Shown piece by piece: positions 35,683 through 43,806 of a stretch of 64,000 nt of DNA. The DNA comes from CAXXOK01 sp963675365. Lineage in GTDB: Bacteria > Bacillota > Clostridia > Christensenellales > Aristaeellaceae. A program made the position numbers and the translations under genes. The notes under the pieces were generated by a model that made no database searches, was not told the DNA's origin, and saw only the letters and a list, made by a program, of their open reading frames with translations. Every line of letters starts with the position of its first letter. Positions within the stretch are counted from its first letter, which is position 1. The stretch lies in contig CAXXVA010000002.1 of the NCBI GenBank assembly GCA_963675365.2, forward strand, positions 310,001 through 374,000. Direction: 5' to 3'.

Positions 35683-36822
35683 CTATGATGAGGTTTCAGT
35701 CGTAAATATCGCGACTTGATTCTTGCCGGAGTTTTTTGCGGTATATAATGCCTGGTCGGCTTTATCGAGCAATTCCGAGTGGGACTCATTGTGCCGGTAT
35801 GAACAGATTCCAGCAGAGAAAGTCATATAAATGCTGGAAACCAATGCGGTCATCTCGATATGTTTGCGCAGTCTTTCAAGCAATGCGTGAGATTCCAGAT
35901 CATTGCTGTTGGGTAGAAGCAATATAAATTCATCGCCTCCCCATCTCCCGAATAAGTCATTTACGCGCAGTAAAGGCTGAACTTCTTTCGTGAACCGGGC
36001 TAATATGGCATCTCCGGTATTATGTCCGTATTGATCATTAATATTCTTGAAATAGTCAAGGTCCAGAATCGCGATACTGAAAGAACTCTGATAGCGGCGG
36101 AAGAGGTCGATATGCTCGTTAATCATATCAGACATTTTCCGGCGGTTATATATTCCGGTCGATTCGTCTGTTTGAGACATGGTCCGCAGTGTCCGGTTAA
36201 TGTCTAATACTTCACGTTCCTTCAAGAATAGATTCGCATGTCGATTGTAATTCAGGAGAGTTCCCATAAACAGGATGATCATAATCAGGAGCGATATTAA
36301 GAACTCGCCGGTCCAAAACGAAATAGGTTCTACCAAAGCATGCAGATAGATTGCCAGTCCAACGAATAATATCAGAATTGGGTATGTACAATACGGGCTG
36401 CGTATCCAGGTAAATAAAACGATAAAGGCTACGAATAAAAATGCGCTTAAACTATGGCTTTCGTTATTGAACATATAAATTACAAAAAAGCATCCGATAA
36501 ACAGGCTGACATACTGAATCACATTGATCAGAATGCCCAAAGCCCTGGTATAGGCCGCGCTGTCTTTGATTCTTTTGAAAAGATAAATAGTTATGATGAA
36601 TATTGAACATATGATCACCGCTACGACTCTGGGAACCGTGATACTGCTTTTAATACGAAGGATATTCACGAGTTCAAAGAGTATAAAGATTAACTGTGAA
36701 ACAATAACCAAATAGAGAATAAAGACAAGCCTTTTACTGTTCTCATGAATTAACTCATTCCTGAACTCATGCAACAAAGGCTGATCCAGTTTTACCATTT
36801 TGAGGTCAATCATGAATTTCAT
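35683..36822 (-). CDS. Six-helix membrane diguanylate cyclase
   Basis: In this 379-residue protein the first ~195 residues are mainly hydrophobic helices (LVFILYLVIVSQLIFILFEL, VVAVIICSIFIITIYLF and others). A GGDEF domain with intact WGGDEF at residue ~295 follows, with DESTGIYNRRKM near its start and RYQSSFSIAILDLDYFKNIN. The codons are visibly more AT-rich than in the two other GGDEF genes of this window, consistent with later acquisition. It stands alone, with a CTGACA-16-TATACT promoter upstream near 36935-36908. No EAL domain is present. Confidence 0.88.
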   Translation of the reverse strand: MKFMIDLKMVKLDQPLLHEFRNELIHENSKRLVFILYLVIVSQLIFILFELVNILRIKSSITVPRVVAVIICSIFIITIYLFKRIKDSAAYTRALGILINVIQYVSLFIGCFFVIYMFNNESHSLSAFLFVAFIVLFTWIRSPYCTYPILILFVGLAIYLHALVEPISFWTGEFLISLLIMIILFMGTLLNYNRHANLFLKEREVLDINRTLRTMSQTDESTGIYNRRKMSDMINEHIDLFRRYQSSFSIAILDLDYFKNINDQYGHNTGDAILARFTKEVQPLLRVNDLFGRWGGDEFILLLPNSNDLESHALLERLRKHIEMTALVSSIYMTFSAGICSYRHNESHSELLDKADQALYTAKNSGKNQVAIFTTETSS

Positions 36823-37249
36823 CTCGTTCTTTTCTGGATGCGTAAAAACAAGGAAGCAATATGGTTACGCTAGCCGTGGTATAAGATATTATGGCTCCTG
36901 AAGCGTTTTAATAGTATATTCCAAGGTTCTACATTGTCAGACATTGTCCTGCATACAGGCGGGATTATCATGTGGGAATCTCCGATTATGGATATATAAG
37001 TTTTTAAACGCAGTCATGGCGAAAAGTTTTCAAAGGAAATCCACCGCAGCGTAAACGTTACAAAGGCCTGGGTGCGGGAAATAGTAGAATACCCTCTATG
37101 CCTTCTTGTCAAGACAAGAATCCCAACGGCGGTACTCTTGATTTTGACATGATGCATATGGAGGTCTATACTATGAATGACAGATATCTCAGAACCGTCT
37201 TACACAAATATATAGTTACACCGCTTTTGCGTCAGGAGGCGAAATTTGC
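36823..37249. promoter_or_regulatory. Regulatory gap between GGDEF and CARDB genes
   Basis: This 427-bp AT-rich gap contains several elements: a doubled ACATTGTC near 36931-36948 upstream of the GGDEF gene; the hairpin-like element GCAGCGTAAACGTTACA at 37046-37062; the palindrome TTCTTGTCAAGACAAGAA at 37103-37120; a consensus promoter TTGACA (37144-37149)-17-TATACT (37167-37172); and a 26-codon leader ORF. No riboswitch class was recognised. Confidence 0.6.
37144..37172 (+). promoter_or_regulatory. Consensus sigma-A promoter of the CARDB gene
   Basis: A perfect TTGACA and TATACT lie with a 17-bp spacer. Transcription would start near 37179, leaving a 70-nt leader before ATG 37250. The perfect 8-bp-arm palindrome TTCTTGTCAAGACAAGAA (37103-37120) lies 23 bp upstream of the -35 box and may be an activator site. 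Confidence 0.75.
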
Positions 37250-37253
37250 ATGA
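37173..37253 (+). CDS. 26-residue leader peptide coupled to the CARDB gene
   Basis: ATG 37173 follows a GGAGG at 37160-37164 with good spacing and reads MNDRYLRTVLHKYIVTPLLR, then QEAKFA. Its TGA (37251-37253) overlaps the ATG of the next gene. The overlap and ribosome site suggest a translated upstream peptide. However, the best promoter (37144-37172) would start transcription after this ATG, so the peptide would be made only from a message begun further upstream. The role is unknown. Confidence 0.45.
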   Translation: MNDRYLRTVLHKYIVTPLLRQEAKFA

Positions 37254-38287
37254 AAAAGCTGATGATGATTTTGGTGACCGTTGCGCTGCTTGTTTTGGTT
37301 GTTTTTCCATTTCTGTCCGTCAGCGCATCCGACGATGTTCCCGCAAGCGAGGATGAAGTAACCGATAGCCCCAAGCCTACCCGGCGGCCCTCCACCCCAA
37401 CACCCGCCCCAACGCCTACGCCCACACCCACGCCGGGATTGCCAACGCCGATCATGCGGCCGCCGATCACGCAGCAGCCCGTGAAGTATTCCACGATTGA
37501 CGACCTCCCCGACCTGGTACCCGGCATGATTGGAGAAGCCAGAAGCCCCGACAGGCTTCCAGTGCAATACAGGATCGAAGGCGCAGACTGGATTCCGGTA
37601 TACCATTACTATTTAGGCGAGAATTTGGTTATGGTATCTTCTGTATTCAATGCGGGCACCAAGGACACCGGAACGGGTTTCTTTGAAAACGTCTGGTATC
37701 TCAACGACGAGTATTTGGAAACGCAGATCGTGCAAATTTCCCCGCCGGACGCCGGGCAGGAGATTAGTCTGGCAGAATGCTTTTATGTTCCAACGGCACC
37801 CGGGGACTATAAATTCACACTGATGCTGGATGACACAAACCGCATCAGCGAATCTGACGAATCCAACAACTACGTATCCGCTATCTTTAGCTTCGAGGAC
37901 GCAAACAACCTTCCGGATCTTATTGCCAATTTCTCCATTAGCGGCGTAGTGCAGTATGGAGCGTTTCAGCCGAATCAGCCGATATTTATTACGCCCAATG
38001 TAATCGTCAACGGGATACTCTCCGCAGACGCCTACAAGGAACGATGGACCTGGGGTTCCGAAGTCCACGATTACACGATCCCCGCTCCGCAATCCAGCCA
38101 AGTCCAAATTGTGAGAAATCTGGAAGCGTGGAGCTGGACCCCTCCGGCCAACGGAAATTATACGCTCATGCTGGAAGTGGACCCCGACAATGAAATCAGG
38201 GAATCCAACGAGAACAACAATACAGCATCGTTCTTAATCACTGTAGATGATTTTACGGGAGATCCGGGCGTGCAAATCGGGAATTAA
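37250..38287 (+). CDS. Secreted protein with Thr-Pro linker and two CARDB-type repeats
   Basis: In this 345-residue protein a signal peptide (residues 1-26, MKKLMMILVTVALLVLVVFP, SVSA) is followed by an acidic stretch and a PTPTPTP-type wall-spanning linker (residues ~42-65). Two CARDB-like beta-sandwich repeats follow. Each ends in the family signature: LDDTNRISESDESNNYVSAI and VDPDNEIRESNENNNTASFL. CARDB domains are cell-adhesion-type modules of extracellular proteins. No LPXTG or transmembrane anchor is seen at the C-terminus. GGAGG precedes ATG 37250. A hairpin terminator follows. Confidence 0.85.
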   Translation: MKKLMMILVTVALLVLVVFPFLSVSASDDVPASEDEVTDSPKPTRRPSTPTPAPTPTPTPTPGLPTPIMRPPITQQPVKYSTIDDLPDLVPGMIGEARSPDRLPVQYRIEGADWIPVYHYYLGENLVMVSSVFNAGTKDTGTGFFENVWYLNDEYLETQIVQISPPDAGQEISLAECFYVPTAPGDYKFTLMLDDTNRISESDESNNYVSAIFSFEDANNLPDLIANFSISGVVQYGAFQPNQPIFITPNVIVNGILSADAYKERWTWGSEVHDYTIPAPQSSQVQIVRNLEAWSWTPPANGNYTLMLEVDPDNEIRESNENNNTASFLITVDDFTGDPGVQIGN

Positions 38288-38349
38288 TCCGGCAGCATGC
38301 CAAGGACTTTTTGGGAGCGTTTCGATTGCCCCGGCGTCGGTGCAAAAAC

Positions 38350-38396
38350 CAATACCTCCATTACGCTTGATGCAAAATGGAGGTATTGTTTATACG
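38350..38396 (+). terminator. Hairpin terminator after the CARDB gene
   Basis: AATACCTCCATT and AATGGAGGTATT pair over 12 bp around an 11-13 nt loop, followed by GTTTAT. It lies between convergent genes. The T tract is short, so strength is uncertain. Confidence 0.6.
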
Positions 38397-38419
38397 GTAT
38401 CGCATCTGCCGCCGCGGGT

Positions 38420-39718
38420 TTACCTGGGAGCTACGCTGTTTACGTCGATCCACGCGCGTACCAGCTGAGAGCCGACGGTATACTCGGAAAACACATACCC
38501 GTCTTCTTCGAAAAAGACGGTCAGCGCCGTATCGGGCCCGACTGAAGCCTCCGGGAAGAGGTCATAAATCGCGCCCGGCCCATACAGCGCCTCGGCGTTT
38601 TGGGTGGTCACGGCGGGATAACCGGTCAGCGTGACTTGTGGTACGTTACTTGTGCTATGAAACGTGCTGCGGGTAAAATATGTGCGGCGAACTCCGACGG
38701 ACGTATAGTACATATCGACAAACACATAGTCACCTTCAATGAACAACCCTTCGGCACGAGCCATTTTATAAGGTTTGTACGCGGCGCTTTCCATATACTT
38801 TTTGGATGGCCCCAGGTAGCCCATTCTGCGTTGCGTTTCCGCAAGGAGCACCGGTTCAAGCGGATACTTGATAAACGTCATCGTCTGCCACGGTACGGTT
38901 GGCTGGCCGGCAACCTCGACGGTGAGCTCCGATGTATTATTGCCGGTATTGCCGTCCGGGTAGAACTGATCGATATCGGCGGTAAAGGTGATCGTGTACG
39001 TTCCTTCCGCCTGAGGCGTCCACTGGTATTGATCGCCGGCATCGTCGGTTACGGTTACGCCTGCGGGTACGCCCCTATGCGCGCCGTATCCGTTTTCGGC
39101 CTGCGTGCCGTTCACTTTCCACATGATGTTGAAATCGTCCGTGTCAGCCGCGCCGATATTCCTAATGCCTGATTTGAACAAAACCGGTTCGCCTGCGACG
39201 ATTGTTTCAGCGTCATATGAAATTGGCAATGCGGCAAGATCTGCGGACGAAGCAAGAGTAGCCGTATTGCTTTGATCTGTATAGGCGGGAGCGGGTGTGT
39301 TCTCCCTGTCAAAAACCGTTACTACAATCGTCAGGGTGTTGTTGGTTTCATTACTTTCTGCAACGAAGTTATCAGTATCCACGTTAAAGCGTATGTAGTG
39401 CATGCCTGGCGTTTGAGGCGTCCAATAAAATTGGCTGTTGCCGTTCATGACGATTTCGCCTGACGGTATGCCGCTGTGAAAGCCGTAACCGCTTTGGACG
39501 TCGTCCACATACCATTTGATATTGAAGCCAACGGCATCTGCGGTACCGGAATTCATGATTCCCGAGTCAAAATAAACGGTGTCGCCGACACTGATCGTGG
39601 CCGCGTCGTAGGTAATCGGCATCGGGATGAGATCCGCGCTGTTTTGCGAAGCATAAGCATAGGACGTACAGCCAAACAGCAGCAAGAAAGAAAAGACAAA
39701 CAAGAGAATACGTTTCAT
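38420..39718 (-). CDS. Secreted CARDB protein with C-terminal SH3-like domain
   Basis: The N-terminus of this 432-residue protein, MKRILLFVFSFLLLFGCTSYAYA, is a signal peptide. LFGC is a possible lipobox and AYA a possible ordinary cleavage site. Two CARDB repeats follow, ending NVDTDNFVAESNETNNTLTI and DIDQFYPDGNTGNNTSELTV, each containing a YxxH.GxPxG loop (GYGFHSGIPSG, GYGAHRGVPAG). The last ~130 residues resemble a bacterial SH3 module (ALYGPGAIYDLFPEASVG, VRAWIDVN). It is thought to bind the cell wall or an external ligand. AAAAGGAGG precedes the ATG. It is convergent with the other CARDB gene. Confidence 0.82.
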   Translation of the reverse strand: MKRILLFVFSFLLLFGCTSYAYASQNSADLIPMPITYDAATISVGDTVYFDSGIMNSGTADAVGFNIKWYVDDVQSGYGFHSGIPSGEIVMNGNSQFYWTPQTPGMHYIRFNVDTDNFVAESNETNNTLTIVVTVFDRENTPAPAYTDQSNTATLASSADLAALPISYDAETIVAGEPVLFKSGIRNIGAADTDDFNIMWKVNGTQAENGYGAHRGVPAGVTVTDDAGDQYQWTPQAEGTYTITFTADIDQFYPDGNTGNNTSELTVEVAGQPTVPWQTMTFIKYPLEPVLLAETQRRMGYLGPSKKYMESAAYKPYKMARAEGLFIEGDYVFVDMYYTSVGVRRTYFTRSTFHSTSNVPQVTLTGYPAVTTQNAEALYGPGAIYDLFPEASVGPDTALTVFFEEDGYVFSEYTVGSQLVRAWIDVNSVAPR

Positions 39719-39788
39719 ATGCAGCGCCTCCTTTTTTCAGTCGCAAAGAAGAAGTACTGGGTTTATATTTCTTTTATCCTATAAAATT

Positions 39789-39816
39789 AGTATACTCTTT
39801 ATGATTGGATTGTCAA
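39789..39816 (-). promoter_or_regulatory. Promoter of the CARDB/SH3 gene
   Basis: On the minus strand TTGACA (39816-39811) and TATACT (39794-39789) are 16 bp apart, with a leader of about 65 nt before ATG 39718. Confidence 0.7.
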
Positions 39817-39934
39817 TTTTCAGCAATGGAGAGTGATGATTCCGGTATTCATGCTAAAAAAACGGATGCGCCAGAAACCCCCGGAGCCGAGAAAGATAAA
39901 GTAATGGGTTAAACAGAAAAAAGGTAAATATGAA

Positions 39935-39962
39935 CACCCTGCACCGCTTGCGTTGCAGGGTG
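39935..39962. repeat. Hairpin element, copy C
   Basis: CACCCTGCA and TGCAGGGTG form a perfect 9-bp stem around a 10-nt loop. Read on the minus strand its core CCCTGCAACGCAAGCGG closely matches the element at 41432-41455. It lies 117 nt beyond the stop of the LRR gene and may also end that transcript. Nothing else is seen in 39817-40078. Confidence 0.5.
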
Positions 39963-40078
39963 ACTTCCTTTGTACCTATTATTCGTGATCAGGAATAAAG
40001 CAAAACAGCAAGGGGAACGATAAGATCATCAGGGGTCTGTGAAAGGGTACGCCTGCATGTGCGTAAACTTAGCCTACG

Positions 40079-41188
40079 TTACTGAACGGGCATTCCCTCC
40101 GGCATCAGCTCCGGCACATCCGTATGCAAAGCCTTCAATTTCTTGAGCCCGCTGAGCGGCGTATAGTCCGTGATGCCCTTCACCCTGATGATCGTCAGGT
40201 CCACAAGCGCTTTGAGCCCCTCGATGCCGGTCAGCGTGCTTACGGTGACGCCGTTCAGGCTCAGCTTAGTAAGCTTTGGCAGGGTATACGCGGGCGTCAG
40301 GTCAATCGTTCCTTCCATGTCCTCCAACTCAAGCTCCCTTAGTTTTTTCAGGTCTTGGATGCCTTCCAGCGAGTCTACCCGCAGCCTGAAAAATTTCAAC
40401 AGTTCCAGGCTCGCGATGCGCCATAGGAGGGCGACGCTGCTCAGCGTTACGTCCCCGATCAGGAGGCCGGTCAGCTTGAGCCCGGCAATGCGCTCAAGCG
40501 TTGCGTCGGTAATCGGGCAGGATTTCAATCCCAGAAAGCGGATCTGTTTCCCGATCTGATCCAGCATCGCGTTTACTTCAGCATCCGAGGCTTCCCCGAT
40601 GGAAACCGACACCAGCTTTTTGCTCGTGTACAGGGGTGAAAGGTCTGTCACCTTACTGTCGATGTGGAAATTGATCAGGTTTGGCAGCTCGCTGATAAAG
40701 GAAATATCCTTGCACGGGCAGCCGCCAATCCAAAGATCCGTTATTTTCTGACAGCCGGAAAGAAACGAAAAATCACTCACCTTTGCATTACGTATAAATA
40801 GTGATTGCAAGTTTGTCAGCGCGGATATCGCGCCGGTATCGGCGGGCGTGACCTGGTCTAAACTTAAATATTTCAGCTTTCCGCACAGCTGCAGTACGGA
40901 CAGATCCAGCGTAGCGGGCGAGGAAACCGATATTTGCAATTCCTCGTTCTTCGCGCCAAGCTTGCCTAACTGCGCCGTGGTCAGCGGCCCTTCCGTAACG
41001 CCCAGCGCTGCGTGAATGGCGGCTTCCACCGCCGCGTCGGCGAATAGTACGTAACCGTTCGAATCCAGCAGCTGCTCTACGGGGGTGAGGCCGGCGGAAA
41101 CCGGCGTTTCCTCCTGCGACACAGCGCCAATGGGGAGTACCGTGCATAACAAAAGAATCGTCAGCAACAAAGCGCCACACTTCTTCAT
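40079..41188 (-). CDS. Secreted leucine-rich-repeat protein
   Basis: This 369-residue protein has a signal peptide (MKKCGALLLTILLLCTVLPIG, cleaved near VSQ). An N-terminal domain like the cap of internalin/LRR proteins follows (ADAAVEAAIHAALGVTEGPL). About ten LRR units of 21-23 residues come next (LKYLSLDQV, LQSLFIRNAKVSDFSFL, LRELELEDMEGTIDLTPAY, LTKLSLNGVTVSTLTGIEGL). There is no sorting motif or membrane anchor at the C-terminus. It is likely a secreted protein-binding or adhesion factor. The ATG at 41188 has AAAGGAAA; a frame extending to 41332 is rejected. Confidence 0.85.
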   Translation of the reverse strand: MKKCGALLLTILLLCTVLPIGAVSQEETPVSAGLTPVEQLLDSNGYVLFADAAVEAAIHAALGVTEGPLTTAQLGKLGAKNEELQISVSSPATLDLSVLQLCGKLKYLSLDQVTPADTGAISALTNLQSLFIRNAKVSDFSFLSGCQKITDLWIGGCPCKDISFISELPNLINFHIDSKVTDLSPLYTSKKLVSVSIGEASDAEVNAMLDQIGKQIRFLGLKSCPITDATLERIAGLKLTGLLIGDVTLSSVALLWRIASLELLKFFRLRVDSLEGIQDLKKLRELELEDMEGTIDLTPAYTLPKLTKLSLNGVTVSTLTGIEGLKALVDLTIIRVKGITDYTPLSGLKKLKALHTDVPELMPEGMPVQ

Positions 41189-41879
41189 AAGGATTTCCTT
41201 TCTGTTGTGATCTTGTGCAGAGACGCGGGAACGATTTTTGTCATGAGGGAAGGGTTGAATGAGAGTTGCAGTCAGGATTTGACCCCGAAATTCTGTGAGT
41301 GTCCATATGCTTCTATGATGGAATAGTAGCACCGGACGCCATTCATGTCAATTTGAATTTTCTGCCGAGTAAAAGAAAAATACAGACTGTTCCAAGAGTT
41401 CCCGGAAACTTTGAGGATGACACATGAATCCCCCTGCAACGCAAACGTTATAGGGAGGTTTCTTTTAGTGCGGAAACAGGACTTGAATTTGTAAAAGTGA
41501 TAAAAACGTATGGAAATAGCAGAAAGCAGAGGAGAAGAAACTCTTATAAATCAACGGTTTTTCAATTTCATCCGAAACAGCGTGAAATAGAAAAGAGTGC
41601 GAACTGTATAGAAAACTGTATAATTTTTAAGGTGATATTATGAAGATGACCTTAAATTCTGTTTTTTAACACTGCCAGTATCGAAAATTAGTGTTTATCC
41701 AGGTTCGTGGAAGTGCAGGAAATCTCTATATATAAGGGTTAAGAGATTATCAAGAGTTATGTAGAATTAACGAAAATCATAGGCGTTGCTACACCCGTTG
41801 CTACTACTTTGAAGGAGAAGATCAACTTGTTCGTTTAAGATAAATTGGCCCATAGCGCACGACTTATGATGCTTACTTA
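41189..41879. promoter_or_regulatory. Long AT-rich gap upstream of the IS element
   Basis: This ~690-bp region has no supported gene. It holds the LRR-gene promoter (minus strand TTGACA 41351-41346, 17 bp, TACTAT 41328-41323) and the hairpin element at 41432-41455 followed by TTTCTTTT. The remainder is low-complexity AT-rich DNA up to the IS left end. Confidence 0.65.
41432..41466 (+). repeat. Hairpin element, copy B
   Basis: CCCTGCAACG, a CAAA loop and CGTTATAGGG form an imperfect hairpin followed by AGGTTTCTTTT, which looks like a terminator. No plus-strand gene precedes it. The core GCAACGCAAACGTTATA matches GCAGCGTAAACGTTACA at 37046-37062 at 14 of 17 positions. Confidence 0.45.
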
Positions 41880-43223
41880 GGTAGAGTACAATTAAGTTCG
41901 CATCTTTGCCCATGAAGAAAGGAATGGGCAAGCCACTGGGACTCCGATACAATGGATGTTGCAAGACATTCACAAGGAGGGAGAACCCAATGGCTCAATG
42001 CAAGAATACCACGAATATCGAGGGAATGCTATTTCAATTCATGGGTACCGAGGATCCCATGTTCAGTATGCTGGAATGGCTGTGCCAGCAAATCATGGAG
42101 GTGGAAGTATCCAGCAAAATCGGCGCAGATAAACATGAGCAAAGCCAGGAGCGTATCAGTCATCGCTGCGGCTTTCGGGCACGGCGATTGGATACCCGAA
42201 TGGGAACCATGTATCTCATGATTCCCAAGGTTAGGAAGGGCGGCTACATCCCATTTTTCGTGACCGAGCGTAAGCGTAGTGAGGTCGCATTAATCCAGGT
42301 GGTGCAGGAAGCCTTTGTACAAGGGGTATCCACCCGCAAGATGGAGAAGCTGGCCAAAAGTCTAGGAATTGAGAGCATATCCCGCAGCCAGGTCAGCGAG
42401 ATGACAAAAGGGCTAAATGAACAGGCCGAGGAATTCCGAAACCGTCCCCTTACATCCAACAGTTACCCGGTATTATGGGTAGATGCCCTCTACGAGAAAG
42501 TGCGGTATGGCGGACGGGTCGTAAGCATGGCCATATTACTGGTCTGTGGCGTGAACGATGAGGGTAAGCGGGAAGTGCTGGCGATTGAGCCCATGCTGGA
42601 AGAGTCCCGGGAAAGCTACAAGTTGCTCTTTGAGAAACTGAAAGATCGAGGTCTGACCAAGCCATCCCTGATTGTCTCAGACGCTCACAAAGGCCTTGTG
42701 GCGGCCATTGGCGAGTGTTTCCCTGGGTCCAGCTGGCAACGGTGCAAGGTGCATCTGATGCGCAATATCCTGGTACATGTGCCACACAGGGAGAAAGAGC
42801 GCTTTGCCAGCCTGCTTAAAGGCATTTGGATGACAACGGATCCGGATACGGCCAGGCAGCGGGCGCAGGAATTGGCAGATGTGTACAGGGCGAGATTTCC
42901 CAAGGCGATTGAAACCCTGGAAGAGGGCTTAGAGGATTCACTGACATACTTGACATTCCCCAAACTGGACGCCAGGAAAGTCAGCTCCAATAACATGCTG
43001 GAACGGTTGAACAAGGAGGTTCGCCGGCGAACCAGGGTGGTTGGTATCTTTCCAAATCCGGAGTCTTACCTCCGGTTGGTGACAGTTTACCTGATGGAAT
43101 ACTCGGAGGACTGGTCGGTTTCCAAATCATACCTCAACAAAGAATCACTTCAATTACTCAACGACCAGGCAGCATAACATGGCTTTTCGGAGTCCAAAGT
43201 TGCGAACACCAGTTGACACGACC
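41880..43223 (+). mobile_element. Complete IS256-family insertion sequence (1344 bp)
   Basis: The left end (GGTAGAGTACAATTAAGTTC...) and the complement of the right end (GGTCGTGTCAACTGGTGTTC...) align without gaps. About 20 of 29 positions match, including GTTCGC and CTTTG. Both ends sit exactly next to the 8-bp duplication CTTACTTA. The size, single transposase gene and duplication length all fit IS256. Confidence 0.85.
41990..43177 (+). CDS. IS256-family transposase
   Basis: This 395-residue 'Transposase_mut' protein has catalytic residues at D165 (VLWVDALYEKV), D231 (IVSDAHKGL) and E338 (NNMLERLNKEVRRR), with the spacing normal for the family. The Cys/His element WQRCKVHLMRNIL follows the second Asp, as expected. 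The ATG at 41990 is preceded by AAGGAGGGAGAA; the in-frame upstream start at 41906 lies inside the inverted repeat region and is rejected. No stop or frameshift is seen, so the element could be active. Confidence 0.95.
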   Translation: MAQCKNTTNIEGMLFQFMGTEDPMFSMLEWLCQQIMEVEVSSKIGADKHEQSQERISHRCGFRARRLDTRMGTMYLMIPKVRKGGYIPFFVTERKRSEVALIQVVQEAFVQGVSTRKMEKLAKSLGIESISRSQVSEMTKGLNEQAEEFRNRPLTSNSYPVLWVDALYEKVRYGGRVVSMAILLVCGVNDEGKREVLAIEPMLEESRESYKLLFEKLKDRGLTKPSLIVSDAHKGLVAAIGECFPGSSWQRCKVHLMRNILVHVPHREKERFASLLKGIWMTTDPDTARQRAQELADVYRARFPKAIETLEEGLEDSLTYLTFPKLDARKVSSNNMLERLNKEVRRRTRVVGIFPNPESYLRLVTVYLMEYSEDWSVSKSYLNKESLQLLNDQAA

Positions 43224-43512
43224 CTTACTTAAAAATATTTATTCGATATGAGTAAGAATATGGAGAACATCATTCATGATAATAAACAAGAATAGTATGA
43301 GTAGGTACTAAGTAGGGAACCCTCAAAACGATAACGAGCAAACATGTCAGAGTATAATTTGCCAGGGTGCATTTCATGTTTTTTCAGGATGTCGTTGCAC
43401 AGTTGGTCATTACTAAAATTGCTTCAAGCGAGATTTACAATGGTGTCAAACTAGTGTTTTGCACTTAGCCGTATATATCATTATTTTCTGAGTTTTTGCA
43501 CGAATCAAAGCA

Positions 43513-43541
43513 CACCTACGAACTATATTACTTCGTAGGTG
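43513..43541. repeat. 10-bp perfect inverted repeat
   Basis: CACCTACGAA and TTCGTAGGTG are separated by 9 nt. It is long enough for a hairpin or an operator, but no adjacent gene start explains it. Confidence 0.5.
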
Positions 43542-43679
43542 ATGGTATGATCGAAGTGATAGATCTGAACGAGCGCAAGCTCATGAGTCACCAATATCAT
43601 ACCACAATAAAAAGAGGAAACGTCAATGTCAGCAGATGGTCTGAACTCATATATTGTACAAAAAATGATATGTCATACA

Positions 43680-43728
43680 AAACTGATCAAACCTGATTTA
43701 TTATAAAAAAATCAGGTTTGATCAGTTT
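43680..43728. terminator. 20-bp perfect inverted repeat, probable terminator of the GH30 operon
   Basis: AAACTGATCAAACCTGATTT and its exact complement are separated by 9 nt. It lies about 80 bp beyond the stop of the minus-strand GH30-like gene, with a short T tract on that strand. The arm length is unusual for a simple terminator. Confidence 0.55.
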
Positions 43729-43806
43729 AAAAATGTGGAGAAATTTTAGTGGGTGTTCTTCATACAGCGTTGATCAAACTGCTCTCTATGCGTCAACCAG
43801 TTAGAT

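Larger units (their letters stand above)
41872..43231. repeat. 8-bp target-site duplication flanking the IS element
   Basis: CTTACTTA occurs at 41872-41879 and 43224-43231, immediately outside the inverted repeats. Eight to nine bases is the usual duplication size for IS256-family insertions. Confidence 0.8.
43232..43806. other. Gap with strong inverted repeats
   Basis: 575 bp of AT-rich sequence without a convincing gene. A 66-codon frame at 43496-43696 has no ribosome site at its TTG and no recognised homologue. Two perfect inverted repeats are present, listed separately. Confidence 0.5.

Noticed and set aside
36823..37249. c-di-GMP (GEMM) riboswitch upstream of the GGDEF or CARDB genes
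   Set aside because: The GCGTAAACG stretch recalled parts of GEMM, but the conserved GGNCACGCA and paired loop/receptor segments are absent.
41767..41973. 68-codon minus-strand frame at the IS left end
   Set aside because: It spans the IS boundary and the inverted repeat, and has no ribosome site.
43496..43696. 66-codon hypothetical protein
   Set aside because: The TTG start has no ribosome site, the frame spans a perfect inverted repeat, and no family is recognised. An internal ATG with a weak AGGTGAT remains possible.
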